Part shown: piece after piece, positions 20,514 to 30,622 of the stretch
Numbering within the stretch: position 1 is the stretch's first letter
Layout of the letters: each line of letters starts with the position of its first letter
DNA from: Rhodococcus sp. IEGM 1381
GTDB lineage: Bacteria; Actinomycetota; Actinomycetes; Mycobacteriales; Mycobacteriaceae
NCBI RefSeq assembly: GCF_030056795.1
Contig: NZ_JASHKQ010000002.1
Span: 62,001 to 126,000, forward strand
Direction: 5' to 3'
DNA length: 64,000 nucleotides
Program-made: the position numbers and the translations under genes
Notes under the pieces: generated by a model
What the model saw: the letters and a program-made list of their open reading frames with translations, nothing else
The model's database searches: none
What the model was told of the DNA's origin: nothing

Positions 20514-21260
20514 GTGGTGAGTACGGAACGAGTCGCCCCGAAGACCACCGTCGTTGTACCGACGTACAACGAACGAGAGAACCTCCCCAAGCTCGTCGAG
20601 CTGCTGGCTGGGTTGAAGATCGAGGGGCTCGGGGTGCTGGTGGTCGACGACAATTCGCCCGACGGTACCGGCGACATCGCCGATAAATTGGCCATCGACG
20701 GCCCTCTCGACATCAGTGTTCTCCACCGCACCGAGAAGAACGGACTCGGCCGTGCATACGTCGCGGGTATGACGCGGGCTCTCGACGAAGGCGCGGACAT
20801 CGTGATCCAGATGGACGCCGATCTCTCGCACCCCACCGAGGTGATCCCGGCGATGATCGACAAGCTGAACACCACCGATGCGGCCGTGGTTCTCGGATCG
20901 CGATACGTTCCCGGCGGTGCCGTTGCCGCAGATTGGCCCTGGCACCGCAAGGCGCTGTCGGCCTGGGCGAACTTCTACGTCAATACGATCCTGCGACTCG
21001 GTGTCAAGGACGCGACGGCAGGATTCAAAGCGTGGCACGCGCGCACTCTGCGCACCATCGATGTGGCGTCGGTCGAGAGCAACGGGTACGCGTTCCAGGT
21101 CGAGATGAACTACCGAACCGTCAAGCACGGCCTCGCTCTCGCCGAGGTGCCGATCACGTTCGAGGAGCGTAGCGAGGGCGAATCCAAGATGAGCCTGTCG
21201 GTACAGCTCGAATCGGCCTTGGTGCCCTGGAAGTTGTTGCTGGGCAAGAAGAAGTTGTGA
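20514..21260 (+). CDS. ppm1: Polyprenol monophosphomannose synthase, GT2 family
   Basis: This 248-residue glycosyltransferase transfers mannose from GDP-mannose to polyprenyl phosphate, supplying the donor for lipomannan and protein O-mannosylation at the membrane. Signatures are TVVVPTYNERENLP, VVDDNSPDGTGD and the metal-binding QMDADLSHP, with D101 and D103. No transmembrane segments are present, as in bacterial catalytic-domain-only forms. In M. tuberculosis the same domain is fused to an apolipoprotein acyltransferase; here it is free-standing. Two consecutive GTG codons (20514, 20517) are possible starts. Confidence 0.9.
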   Translation: MVSTERVAPKTTVVVPTYNERENLPKLVELLAGLKIEGLGVLVVDDNSPDGTGDIADKLAIDGPLDISVLHRTEKNGLGRAYVAGMTRALDEGADIVIQMDADLSHPTEVIPAMIDKLNTTDAAVVLGSRYVPGGAVAADWPWHRKALSAWANFYVNTILRLGVKDATAGFKAWHARTLRTIDVASVESNGYAFQVEMNYRTVKHGLALAEVPITFEERSEGESKMSLSVQLESALVPWKLLLGKKKL

Positions 21261-21278
21261 CCGACGAACCGGCCGCCA

Positions 21279-22079
21279 TCACGGCGTGAAGCGTCGGAAT
21301 CCGCCTTCGGCACCGATGACCTGACCGGTGATCGAACCCGAATCGGGCGAGAGCAACATCGCCACGACGGCCGCAGCCTCCTCGGGCGAGTTCCACCGAC
21401 CGCGCGGCATGTGGCGTTCTACGAATTCGTTCACATCAGCGCTGGCCCAGCCGGTATCGGTGGGACCCGGATTGATCGTGTTCACCGTGATGCCTCGCTC
21501 GATCACCGAATCGGCCAAAGTCGGGGTGATCGACGCGATGGCACCTTTGCTCACCGCGTAGGGAATTTCGGTCGGCATGGGCCCCTGGTCCTGACCAGAG
21601 GTGAACAGTACGACGCGACCACCGTCGGGATGATTCTCGTAGCGCCGCGCGAACTCCTGCACCAAAAGCAGAGATGCTCGTACGTTCACCGCCCACGTCA
21701 GATCGAGCGCTTCTGCGGTCAACGTCGCCAGCTCTCCCAGTTGTGATCGGGCGTGGTTGACCACCAGAGAATCGATGCTGCCGAACGTGGATTCGGCCGC
21801 GTCGAACAGAGTCGCCGGTGCCGCCGGATCGACGAAATCGATGTCGAGGTGGCCGAGCCTGTCGGTAGCGGTGGACAACTCGGCCAAGACCTCCTGTGCT
21901 CCCGGTGTGCCGACCCCCCATGGCTCGGTGACGTCGTAGCCGTCGCACGAGTGCGCGAAAACGCGTGTGCTGTCGTCACGCAACAGCCGGCGGGTGATGG
22001 CGAAACCGATTCCCTCCCTCCGACCGACGCCGGTGATGAGGACTGTTCTGCCCCGTGCCAGCACGTCCGAGCTTCTCAT
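21279..22079 (-). CDS. SDR-family oxidoreductase
   Basis: This 266-residue short-chain dehydrogenase has a Rossmann fold. The nucleotide loop is GVGRREGIG (17-25), the second motif is VVNHA (106-110), and the catalytic residues are N132, S161, Y174 and K178 (PYAVSK). NAD(P)H preference cannot be read with confidence, and the substrate is unknown. ATG overlaps the upstream acyltransferase stop by four bases, so the two are translationally coupled. Both probably belong to the regulon of the divergent TetR gene at 22804. Confidence 0.88.
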   Translation of the reverse strand: MRSSDVLARGRTVLITGVGRREGIGFAITRRLLRDDSTRVFAHSCDGYDVTEPWGVGTPGAQEVLAELSTATDRLGHLDIDFVDPAAPATLFDAAESTFGSIDSLVVNHARSQLGELATLTAEALDLTWAVNVRASLLLVQEFARRYENHPDGGRVVLFTSGQDQGPMPTEIPYAVSKGAIASITPTLADSVIERGITVNTINPGPTDTGWASADVNEFVERHMPRGRWNSPEEAAAVVAMLLSPDSGSITGQVIGAEGGFRRFTP

Positions 22080-22750
22080 GCCGCGTCCTTGACCGTCGCG
22101 GCGTACACGTCGACGTATTCCTGCCCCGACAGGTTCGCCAGCGCAGTCATCACCTCATCGGTGATCGCCCGCAGAATGGCTTTACTGTTCTCTCCCCCTG
22201 CGTATCTCGTGAAATCCAATGGTTCGCCGACGACCATGCGCACCTTGCCCGGCCGCCAGATCCTCGAGCCCACCGGATTGACCCCGAGCGTCCCGTGCAT
22301 CACCACCGGCACGACGGGCGCTCCGGTCTCGATCGCCACTCTCGCCAGCCCGGTCTTGCCCTTGTACAACCGGCCGTCGGGAGATCGCGTCCCTTCCGGG
22401 TACACCGCCCACACCTTCCGTTGTCGCAGAATGCTTTTCGCGGCCTGGAGCGCCGGAGCCGACGCGTCTGCCCCGCTGCGGTCGACGGGAACCTGACCTG
22501 TCGCGCTGTAGAACCAACGAAGCGCCGCGCCCTTGATTCCCCGGCCGGTGAAGTACTCGCTCTTGGCGATGAACGTGACCCGGCGACGAACCAGGAGGAC
22601 GAGAAAGAACGAGTCGACGACGGTGAGGTGGTTGCCGGCGATGATCACCGGTCCCGTCGTCGGGAGATTGTCTCCACCGACCACCGACGGACGTCCGAGA
22701 ACGCGGAGAATCGGACCGATCAACACATATTTGAAGAGCAGGTACCACAT
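22076..22750 (-). CDS. PlsC-type 1-acyl-sn-glycerol-3-phosphate acyltransferase family
   Basis: This 224-residue membrane-associated acyltransferase has an amphipathic hydrophobic N-terminus (MWYLLFKYVLIGPIL). The catalytic block HLTVVD has H41 and D46, and the substrate motif is YPEGTRS at 117-123. The family moves acyl groups onto lysophosphatidate or related acceptors. The exact acceptor cannot be read from sequence. ATG at 22750 was chosen for its hydrophobic N-terminus. It is the first gene of a two-gene operon with the SDR gene, and its start is 39 bases from a perfect palindrome shared with the divergent TetR gene. Confidence 0.88.
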   Translation of the reverse strand: MWYLLFKYVLIGPILRVLGRPSVVGGDNLPTTGPVIIAGNHLTVVDSFFLVLLVRRRVTFIAKSEYFTGRGIKGAALRWFYSATGQVPVDRSGADASAPALQAAKSILRQRKVWAVYPEGTRSPDGRLYKGKTGLARVAIETGAPVVPVVMHGTLGVNPVGSRIWRPGKVRMVVGEPLDFTRYAGGENSKAILRAITDEVMTALANLSGQEYVDVYAATVKDAA

Positions 22751-22788
22751 CGATCGATCCTCTCGGCTGGACGACGTCACGGCCGAGA

Positions 22789-22803
22789 GTAGACAATGTC
22801 TAC
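22789..22803. promoter_or_regulatory. Perfect 15-base palindrome, candidate TetR operator
   Basis: GTAGACAATGTCTAC is a perfect palindrome around a central A, ending one base before the GTG of the TetR gene. GACAAT inside it sits where a minus-10 element would be for a transcript starting at the GTG, so binding would block the regulator's own promoter. It also lies 39 bases upstream of the acyltransferase ATG. Confidence 0.65.
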
Positions 22804-23376
22804 GTGCCAGACAACCTCAGGACACGATTGGTCGGCACAGGTGTGCAATTGCTCGACCGCGATGGGCTGGATGGGTTGACCATCAGAGCGGTAACCAGAG
22901 AGGCAGGGGTGTCGCACGGTGCCCCTCGGCGATACTTCCCGACGCTGAACGCTCTCGCTGCAGCCGTGGCCGAGGTCGGTCTCGTCGATCTCGGCGGGAA
23001 AATGAAAGAGGCTTCATTGCAGTCGGATTCGCCCCTGGGCGCTCTCGATGCGATGGCACACGCGTACGTGGAGTTCGCAGTGGACCGACCGGCGATGTTC
23101 GCGCTGATCTTTCGACACGACATGCTCGAGGGTTCGGGTGAGGATCTTCGCGATACCTCACGCCCGCTGTTCGATGCACTGATCGAGTCGGTCGGTGCCG
23201 TCGCGCCGGAGAATCCACAGTTCACAGCATTGAGACTGTGGACCTCCGTGCACGGAATTGCGGCGCTCCACTCCACCCGAGCGTTCGAGCCGATCAACGA
23301 CACCTCGGCGGTGCCGGGACTGATCCGCTGCGCAGTGCGCGACGTGATCGCCGACGCTATCGAACCAGAGACTTGA
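22804..23376 (+). CDS. TetR/AcrR-family regulator
   Basis: This 190-residue repressor has an N-terminal helix-turn-helix (LTIRAVTREAGVSHGAPRRYFPT, about residues 25-47) and a C-terminal helical domain of the WHG-like kind (AHAYVEFAVDRPAMFALIFRHDM). The GTG start follows the palindrome directly, and the message may be leaderless. It is divergent from the acyltransferase/SDR pair, its most likely target. Its 3' end overlaps the convergent pepR stop by 20 bases. Confidence 0.9.
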   Translation: MPDNLRTRLVGTGVQLLDRDGLDGLTIRAVTREAGVSHGAPRRYFPTLNALAAAVAEVGLVDLGGKMKEASLQSDSPLGALDAMAHAYVEFAVDRPAMFALIFRHDMLEGSGEDLRDTSRPLFDALIESVGAVAPENPQFTALRLWTSVHGIAALHSTRAFEPINDTSAVPGLIRCAVRDVIADAIEPET

Positions 23377-24643
23377 CCGATGCCGGCAACTGACGAGCGT
23401 TCTTGTACGGACCGACCACCGCGGCACCGAACGGACGATCGAGCAATACGGCGGCGACCTCGCGCACCTCGTCGTTGCCGACGCTGTCGATGCGCGAGAG
23501 CGTGTCGGTGACGTCGCGGTGATTGCCGTAGTTCAGTTCGCTGCGACCGATACGGTTCATCCGGGAACCCGAGTCTTCCAAGCCCAGAACCAGTCCGCCG
23601 CGCAACGAGCCCTTCGCGCGAGCACACTCCGCATCGGTGATGCCCTCGGCCGCAACCTTGGCCAAGACCTCACGAATCACCGTGGTGACCTCGCCCAGAT
23701 TCTCCGGCTGGCATCCCGCATACACCGAGAACGCACCGCTGTCGGCAAACGTGTCCACCGAGGAGTACACCGAATAAGCCAAGCCTCGCTCTTCCCGGAT
23801 CTCCTGGAACAAGCGAGAACTGAGCCCGCCGCCCACAGCCGAATTGAGCACCGACAACGCCCAGCGATGCCCTTCGTGTCGACCGAACGCCCGCACGCCC
23901 AGGCACAGATGCGCCTGCTCACTGTCACGGGTGGTCAGGCTCAACGTGGGAGCGTTGCGCAATCGCGCTGTGCCACCTCGTCTTTCGGCCGGTCGCACAC
24001 CCTTCTCCAGATGGCCGGAGAATGCGCGGCGCACGAGCGAGACGATCTGCTTGTGATCGACGTTGCCCGCGACCGCAACGACCATGCGCTGCGGGGTGTA
24101 GCGGCGAACGTGAAACGAGTGCAGTTGGGAACGGGTCATCGATTCGATGGATTCGACGGATCCGATGATCGGACGCCCGATGGGGTGATCACCGAACATC
24201 GCTTCCAGGAAGGCATCTCCCAGCAGATCCTCGGGATCGTCGTCGCGCATGGAGATCTCTTCGAGAACCACCTGCCGCTCGACGTCCACATCGGCCGAGC
24301 GGCACCGACCACGAAGCACGACGTCACTGACCAGGTCGATGGCCATTGCCACGTCCTCGTCGAGCACGTGGGCGTAGAAGCAGGTGCTCTCCTTGGAGGT
24401 GAACGCGTTCAGCTCTCCCCCGACACCGTCCATCACCTGGGCGATCTCGAGCGCACTGCGCGTGGGAGTCGACTTGAACAGCAGATGCTCGAGGAAGTGC
24501 GCGGCTCCGGCAACACTAGGTTGCTCGTCCCGCGATCCGACTCCGACCCACACGCCGACCGAGGCCGAGCGAACCCCGGGCACGAATTCGGTGACGACCC
24601 GAAGACCTCCGGGCAGAGTCGTGCGCTGCACGCCCGTATCCAT
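23357..24643 (-). CDS. pepR: M16-family zinc metallopeptidase (PepR)
   Basis: This 428-residue pitrilysin-family protease has the inverted zinc motif HFLEH (H49, E52, H53), with a downstream glutamate region ERQVVLEEISM near residues 122-132 completing the site. Two homologous halves are expected, and the second (from about 220) lacks the zinc motif, as usual. It corresponds to M. tuberculosis Rv2782c, which also sits directly after gpsI. The substrate is not known. ATG at 24643 lies 20 bases past a strong hairpin that separates it from pnp. Confidence 0.92.
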   Translation of the reverse strand: MDTGVQRTTLPGGLRVVTEFVPGVRSASVGVWVGVGSRDEQPSVAGAAHFLEHLLFKSTPTRSALEIAQVMDGVGGELNAFTSKESTCFYAHVLDEDVAMAIDLVSDVVLRGRCRSADVDVERQVVLEEISMRDDDPEDLLGDAFLEAMFGDHPIGRPIIGSVESIESMTRSQLHSFHVRRYTPQRMVVAVAGNVDHKQIVSLVRRAFSGHLEKGVRPAERRGGTARLRNAPTLSLTTRDSEQAHLCLGVRAFGRHEGHRWALSVLNSAVGGGLSSRLFQEIREERGLAYSVYSSVDTFADSGAFSVYAGCQPENLGEVTTVIREVLAKVAAEGITDAECARAKGSLRGGLVLGLEDSGSRMNRIGRSELNYGNHRDVTDTLSRIDSVGNDEVREVAAVLLDRPFGAAVVGPYKNARQLPASVKSLVR

Positions 24644-24662
24644 GCCGGTGCTCTCTGGAACG

Positions 24663-24699
24663 GCCGAACGGTACGTCCCGAGGGGACGTACCGTTCGGC
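24663..24699 (-). terminator. Perfect 17-base hairpin between pnp and pepR
   Basis: Arms 24663-24679 and 24683-24699 are exact reverse complements around a 3-base loop. The hairpin begins 12 bases after the pnp stop and ends 20 bases before the pepR ATG. There is no T-run. It is probably a pnp terminator or 3'-end stabiliser, with partial read-through into pepR. Confidence 0.75.
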
Positions 24700-24710
24700 T
24701 CGGTTGCTTC

Positions 24711-26972
<2,262 letters not shown>

Positions 26973-27190
26973 GTGTTCTGTTCTCGTCCTCTCGTCTTTG
27001 CCGTGCCCGCGTGGACACACCACGAGCCCTCCTGGCTGTGGCGGCATACCTGTGCCGTCCATCCGACGAGATCTTCTCTCGGGACGCGGCTGCGCGGAGG
27101 CGGCCATCGATCGAAGCCCACCGGATCTCGTATCCGAAAGGCCACTACCGAAGACCGTCACCACGGCGTGACAGGCATACACGGCGGTGT

Positions 27191-27209
27191 GCGGATGCCG
27201 TGCATCCGC
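27191..27209 (-). promoter_or_regulatory. Leader hairpin upstream of pnp
   Basis: GCGGATGC and GCATCCGC pair perfectly around a 3-base loop. It lies 219 bases before the pnp ATG in the transcribed strand, just downstream of the larger hairpin. It may form part of a PNPase autocontrol structure. Confidence 0.5.
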
Positions 27210-27252
27210 TTTCTCGTGCTGGCGAAACTGTTCTTGCGGTACAAACACAGAT

Positions 27253-27292
27253 AGCCAACGAGGAACAGTCTAAGCACCGCCTCGTTGGCTAC
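27253..27292 (-). terminator. Hairpin downstream of rpsO (terminator or RNase III site)
   Basis: A perfect 12-base stem (TAGCCAACGAGG with CCTCGTTGGCTA) encloses a 16-base loop, 76 bases after the rpsO stop. A partly T-rich run (TCTGTGTTTGT) follows on the minus strand. It could terminate rpsO transcripts or be a cleavage site in an rpsO-pnp message. Confidence 0.65.
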
Positions 27293-27367
27293 TGCACTAT
27301 TGCTGCGAGTCGGGTGTACACCGGCGCGTCGAACCATGCATCGGTGACAACCTCGCGTCGATGCGAA

Positions 27368-27637
27368 TTATCGACGCAGACCCAGACGCTCGATGAGCGA
27401 GCGGTAGCGGGTGACGTCGACCTTCGCGATGTACTTGAGCAGGCGACGACGACGTCCGACCAGCAGCAGCAGGCCGCGGCGGGAGTGGTGGTCGTGCTTG
27501 TGCATCTTGAGGTGCTCGGTCAAGTCGACGATGCGCTTGGTGAGCATTGCAACCTGCGCCTCGGGCGAGCCCGTGTCGGTGGGGTGCAAGCCGTACTCGC
27601 CGAGAACGGCCTTCTTCTGTTCGGTGGTCAATGCCAC
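27368..27637 (-). CDS. rpsO: 30S ribosomal protein S15
   Basis: This 89-residue protein binds the central domain of 16S rRNA and helps form the bridge to the large subunit. The signature [22 protein letters not shown] is followed by [25 protein letters not shown], the standard S15 sequence. The length is typical. It is the gene immediately upstream of pnp, and ribF precedes it on the same strand. Confidence 0.98.
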   Translation of the reverse strand: MALTTEQKKAVLGEYGLHPTDTGSPEAQVAMLTKRIVDLTEHLKMHKHDHHSRRGLLLLVGRRRRLLKYIAKVDVTRYRSLIERLGLRR

Positions 27638-27737
27638 TGGTACTACTCCTGATCAATGACGTCCGCGTGAAAGGAAGCAACGCGTCCCGCCGATCGAACC
27701 AGCGGGATCGAAGCCGGTACAGCCGCCACGGACCGCA

Positions 27738-27775
27738 GCGAGCACCGAGGGGACAGCCTATCAGGCTGTGCTCGC
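27738..27775 (-). terminator. Structured 3' end of ribF
   Basis: An inner stem (ACAGCCT with AGGCTGT, 3-base loop) spans the ribF stop codon, and an outer pair (GCGAGCAC with GTGCTCGC) can form an alternative structure using overlapping bases. It may act as a weak terminator between ribF and rpsO. The evidence is sequence symmetry only. Confidence 0.35.
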
Positions 27776-28729
27776 CGCCAGAATGGAGCGGGCACGGTCG
27801 GCGTCACGGCCCATTTCCTCCACGAGCGCCTCCATCGAATCGAATTTCTCCATCCCGCGCAGCCGCTCGACGAAGTCGACCGCCACATGCTGCCCGTACA
27901 GGTCGGCTTCACCGTCGAGTACGAACGCCTCGACGGTTCTGGTGCGACCCGAGAACGTGGGATTGGTGCCCACCGACACGGCGGCAGGATGTCGCTCCCC
28001 CGGCGTGACCGTCCCCATGATCGGACCCGGCCCGAGCACGGTGAACCATGCCGCGTAGACGCCGTCGGCGGGAATGGCCGAGTACATGGGCGGCGCGACA
28101 TTGGCTGTCGGATAACCCATTTGGCGACCTCGGCCGTCTCCGTGCACGACGACACCCTCGACCCGGTGCGGTCGCCCGAGCGCGGCCGTGGCTGCAGTGA
28201 CGTCACCGGCGTCCACGCACGATCTGATGTACGTCGAGGAGAACGTCACGGCATGCTCGGCGAGCAGGTTGACTCCGTCGACTGCGAATCCGGACCGTTC
28301 GCCGATCTTGCGCAGCATGGGGACGGTACCGAGGGCCTTCTTCCCGTAGGTGAAGTTCTCGCCGACGACCACTTCGGCAACGTGCAGGCGTTCGATCAGG
28401 ATCTCGTGCACGTATCGGTCGGGGGTGAGTTTCATCAGCTCGGGCGTGAACGGCATGACACAGAACACGTCGATTCCCAGTTCTTCGGCGAGCTCGGCTC
28501 GCCTCGTCAGGGTTGTCAATTGAGCAGGATGACTCCCCGGGCGCACGACTTCCATCGGGTGAGGATCGAACGTCATGAGCACGCTGGGAACGCCGCGCTT
28601 CTTCGCAGCGGCCACCGCTCGGCCGATCAGTTGCGCGTGTCCGCGATGGACGCCGTCGAAGACGCCGATCGTGAGCACGCACCGACCCCAGTCGGCAGGT
28701 ACATCGTCGAGACCTCGCCATCTCTGCAC
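27761..28729 (-). CDS. ribF: Bifunctional riboflavin kinase / FAD synthetase
   Basis: This 322-residue enzyme converts riboflavin to FMN and then FAD. The N-terminal nucleotidyltransferase part has GVFDGVHRGH and FDPHPMEVVRP. The C-terminal kinase part has GDGRGRQMGYPTANV and GVYAAWF. The start at GTG 28729 (MQRWRGLDDVPADWGRC) matches the N-terminus of the mycobacterial homologue; the longer open frame overlaps the divergent promoter region and is rejected. The gene is upstream of rpsO and divergent from the metal transporter operon. Confidence 0.95.
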   Translation of the reverse strand: MQRWRGLDDVPADWGRCVLTIGVFDGVHRGHAQLIGRAVAAAKKRGVPSVLMTFDPHPMEVVRPGSHPAQLTTLTRRAELAEELGIDVFCVMPFTPELMKLTPDRYVHEILIERLHVAEVVVGENFTYGKKALGTVPMLRKIGERSGFAVDGVNLLAEHAVTFSSTYIRSCVDAGDVTAATAALGRPHRVEGVVVHGDGRGRQMGYPTANVAPPMYSAIPADGVYAAWFTVLGPGPIMGTVTPGERHPAAVSVGTNPTFSGRTRTVEAFVLDGEADLYGQHVAVDFVERLRGMEKFDSMEALVEEMGRDADRARSILAASTA

Positions 28730-28796
28730 ACCGCGAAGCCTACGGCCCGACGGCCGCTCGGTCACTCTCGGCCAGGCGTGTCGCAGATGGCAGGTA

Positions 28797-28825
28797 TGGA
28801 CAAAAAGGTATCCCCACGGTAAATA
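28797..28825 (+). promoter_or_regulatory. Promoter of the metal ABC transporter operon
   Basis: TGGACA at 28797-28802 and TAAATA at 28820-28825 are separated by exactly 17 bases, a good sigma-A-type arrangement. Transcription would begin about 28832-28833, at the GTG used as start codon, so the message is probably leaderless. Confidence 0.6.
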
Positions 28826-28826
28826 T

Positions 28827-28840
28827 TTCGGGGTGCCTAA
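28827..28840. promoter_or_regulatory. Candidate MntR box 1
   Basis: TTCGG-GGTG-CCTAA is an imperfect inverted repeat covering the predicted transcription start of the transporter operon. A closely similar sequence lies before the DtxR-family regulator gene at 31509-31522. CCTAA half-sites are typical of DtxR-family operators. Confidence 0.5.
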
Positions 28841-29795
28841 CTTTTTTCTTCGCTCGAGTGGATTTCGCACTCGGCGCGTCGTCATGAGCTGGGTGGTGGC
28901 CGGCCTCCTGGTCGTGGCGTCGACCAGCTGTGCCCGCGAGGTGGGCGACGACGATCCGGCGGCACTCGACGACGGCAGACCGCTAGTGCTGACGACGTTC
29001 ACCGTCCTTGCCGACATGGCCGCGAACGTCGCCGGCGAACACTTACGAGTGGAATCGATCACAAAGGCCGGTGCCGAGATACACGGCTACGAGCCGACCC
29101 CGGGAGACCTACGCACCGCCGAGCAGGCCGAGCTGATCCTGGACAACGGGCTCGGCCTGGAGTCCTGGTTCGAGAAATTCGTCGAACGTGTTCCCGCACC
29201 ACACGCCGTGGTGAGTGCGAACGTGGAGCCGGTCTACATTCGCGACGATGCCTACGCGGGAAAGGCCAACCCACACGCCTGGATGTCGCCGCTCGTCGCC
29301 GAGACCTACGTGAAGAACATCGCCGACGCGTTCGTCGCACTCGATCCCGCCAACACCGACGACTACCGAGCGAACGCGGTCGCGTACGTCGGACAACTCC
29401 GCGAGGTCGGTACCGAACTCGACGCCGACCTCTCCGCGCTGCCCGAACGTCAGCGTGCACTCGTCACCTGTGAAGGTGCATTCGGCTATCTGGCCCGTGA
29501 CTTCGACCTGCAGGAGGCCTACCTGTGGCCGGTCAACGCCGAGCAGGAAGGAACGCCGAAGCAGGTGGTGCGCACCATCGATTTCGTTCGCGACAACGCT
29601 GTACCCGCCGTGTTCTGCGAATCGACCGTCTCGGACAAGGCGCAGCTGCAGGTCGCCGAGGACACCGGCGCTCGATTCGGGGGGAAGCTCTACGTCGACT
29701 CACTGAGCGATGCGGCCGGCCCCGTACCCACATACCTGGATCTACTGCGCTACGACGCACGGTTGATCGCCGACGCACTGGTAGGAGAACAATGA
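28833..29795 (+). CDS. Manganese-type metal ABC transporter, substrate-binding lipoprotein
   Basis: This is a cluster A-I metal-binding protein of 320 residues. The predicted ligands are a histidine in AEIHGYEP, a histidine in KANPHAWMSP, a glutamate in FCESTVSDK and an aspartate in YVDSLSD. The His/His/Glu/Asp set resembles Mn-binding PsaA/MntC rather than zinc-binding ZnuA. GTG at 28833 was preferred to ATG at 28884 because only the longer form has a basic n-region (RTRR) before the signal helix, and because it falls at the predicted transcription start. The probable lipidated residue is C33, with an imperfect lipobox. The stop overlaps the ATPase start. Confidence 0.85.
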   Translation: MPNFFLRSSGFRTRRVVMSWVVAGLLVVASTSCAREVGDDDPAALDDGRPLVLTTFTVLADMAANVAGEHLRVESITKAGAEIHGYEPTPGDLRTAEQAELILDNGLGLESWFEKFVERVPAPHAVVSANVEPVYIRDDAYAGKANPHAWMSPLVAETYVKNIADAFVALDPANTDDYRANAVAYVGQLREVGTELDADLSALPERQRALVTCEGAFGYLARDFDLQEAYLWPVNAEQEGTPKQVVRTIDFVRDNAVPAVFCESTVSDKAQLQVAEDTGARFGGKLYVDSLSDAAGPVPTYLDLLRYDARLIADALVGEQ

Positions 29796-30619
29796 CCCGG
29801 ACGACTGGGACGCAGCACGACACGGCCCCGCACCAGAACGGAGCAGCGCTGACGGTCGACACCGTCAACGTGCGATACCGCGACGTCGTGGCTCTCGTCG
29901 ATGCCAGCCTCACACTCGCACCAGGGCGGGTGTGCGGGTTGGTCGGCATGAACGGATCGGGCAAGTCGACGCTGTTCAAGGCCGTCATGGGCGTGGTCAA
30001 GCCCAACTCCGGCTCCATCACCGTGTTCGGCGGCGACCCCGCCCAGGCGCGCAAGGCAGGCACTGTCAGCTATGTACCCCAGGCGGAATCGGTCGACTGG
30101 ACGTTCCCGATCAGCGTGCGGGACGTGGTGATGATGGGCCGATACGGAAAGCAGAATCTTCTCCGTACTCCCCGAGCGGCCGATCGGCGCGCCGTCGACG
30201 AGGCCCTGCAGCGCGTCGACCTCGCCGATCTCGCGAACCGCCAGATCGGCCAGCTCTCCGGTGGCCAACGCAAGCGCGCGTTCGTGGCCCGCGCCATTGC
30301 CCAGGAGGCGTCGTTGCTCTTGCTCGACGAGCCCTTCGCCGGAGTGGACAAGAAGACCGAGGCAACCATTACCCGACTGCTGCGCGAGCTCGCAGCACAC
30401 GGTGCATCGGTTCTCGTGTCCACCCACGATCTGCATGCCCTGCCGGACCTGTGCGACGAGGCGATCCTGCTCCAACAGCGGGTGCTGATGCACGGCAGTC
30501 CGGTCGAGGTACTTCGCCCCGAGAACCTTGCGCTGGCGTTCGGCATCGATCCGTCGAAGATCGACGAGCTGGGCGCAGGCACTCCACGACCGGCAACCCG
30601 AACCTCGGAAGCGAGCTGA
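29792..30619 (+). CDS. Metal ABC transporter, ATP-binding protein
   Basis: This 275-residue ATPase powers the importer. It has Walker A GMNGSGKST, signature LSGGQRKR, Walker B LLLLDEP and an H-loop in STHDLHAL. The ATG overlaps the binding-protein stop by four bases (ATGA). The open frame extends upstream, but only this start fits the fold and the overlap. The permease gene follows after three bases. Confidence 0.93.
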   Translation: MTRTTGTQHDTAPHQNGAALTVDTVNVRYRDVVALVDASLTLAPGRVCGLVGMNGSGKSTLFKAVMGVVKPNSGSITVFGGDPAQARKAGTVSYVPQAESVDWTFPISVRDVVMMGRYGKQNLLRTPRAADRRAVDEALQRVDLADLANRQIGQLSGGQRKRAFVARAIAQEASLLLLDEPFAGVDKKTEATITRLLRELAAHGASVLVSTHDLHALPDLCDEAILLQQRVLMHGSPVEVLRPENLALAFGIDPSKIDELGAGTPRPATRTSEAS

Positions 30620-30622
30620 ACC

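Larger units (their letters stand above)
26973..27367 (-). other. Non-coding rpsO-pnp intergenic region (395 bases)
   Basis: I see no convincing gene here. The region carries two perfect stem-loops on the pnp-coding strand (27253-27292 and 27191-27209). In Streptomyces and Escherichia coli the same gap holds RNase III-cleaved structures that control PNPase levels, so I infer a similar leader. No clear promoter hexamers stand out in the remainder. Confidence 0.7.

Noticed and set aside
29525-30619. Longer start for the metal ABC ATPase
   Set aside because: The added N-terminus would overlap the binding-protein gene in another frame and is Arg-rich; the ATGA overlap at 29792 is the natural start.
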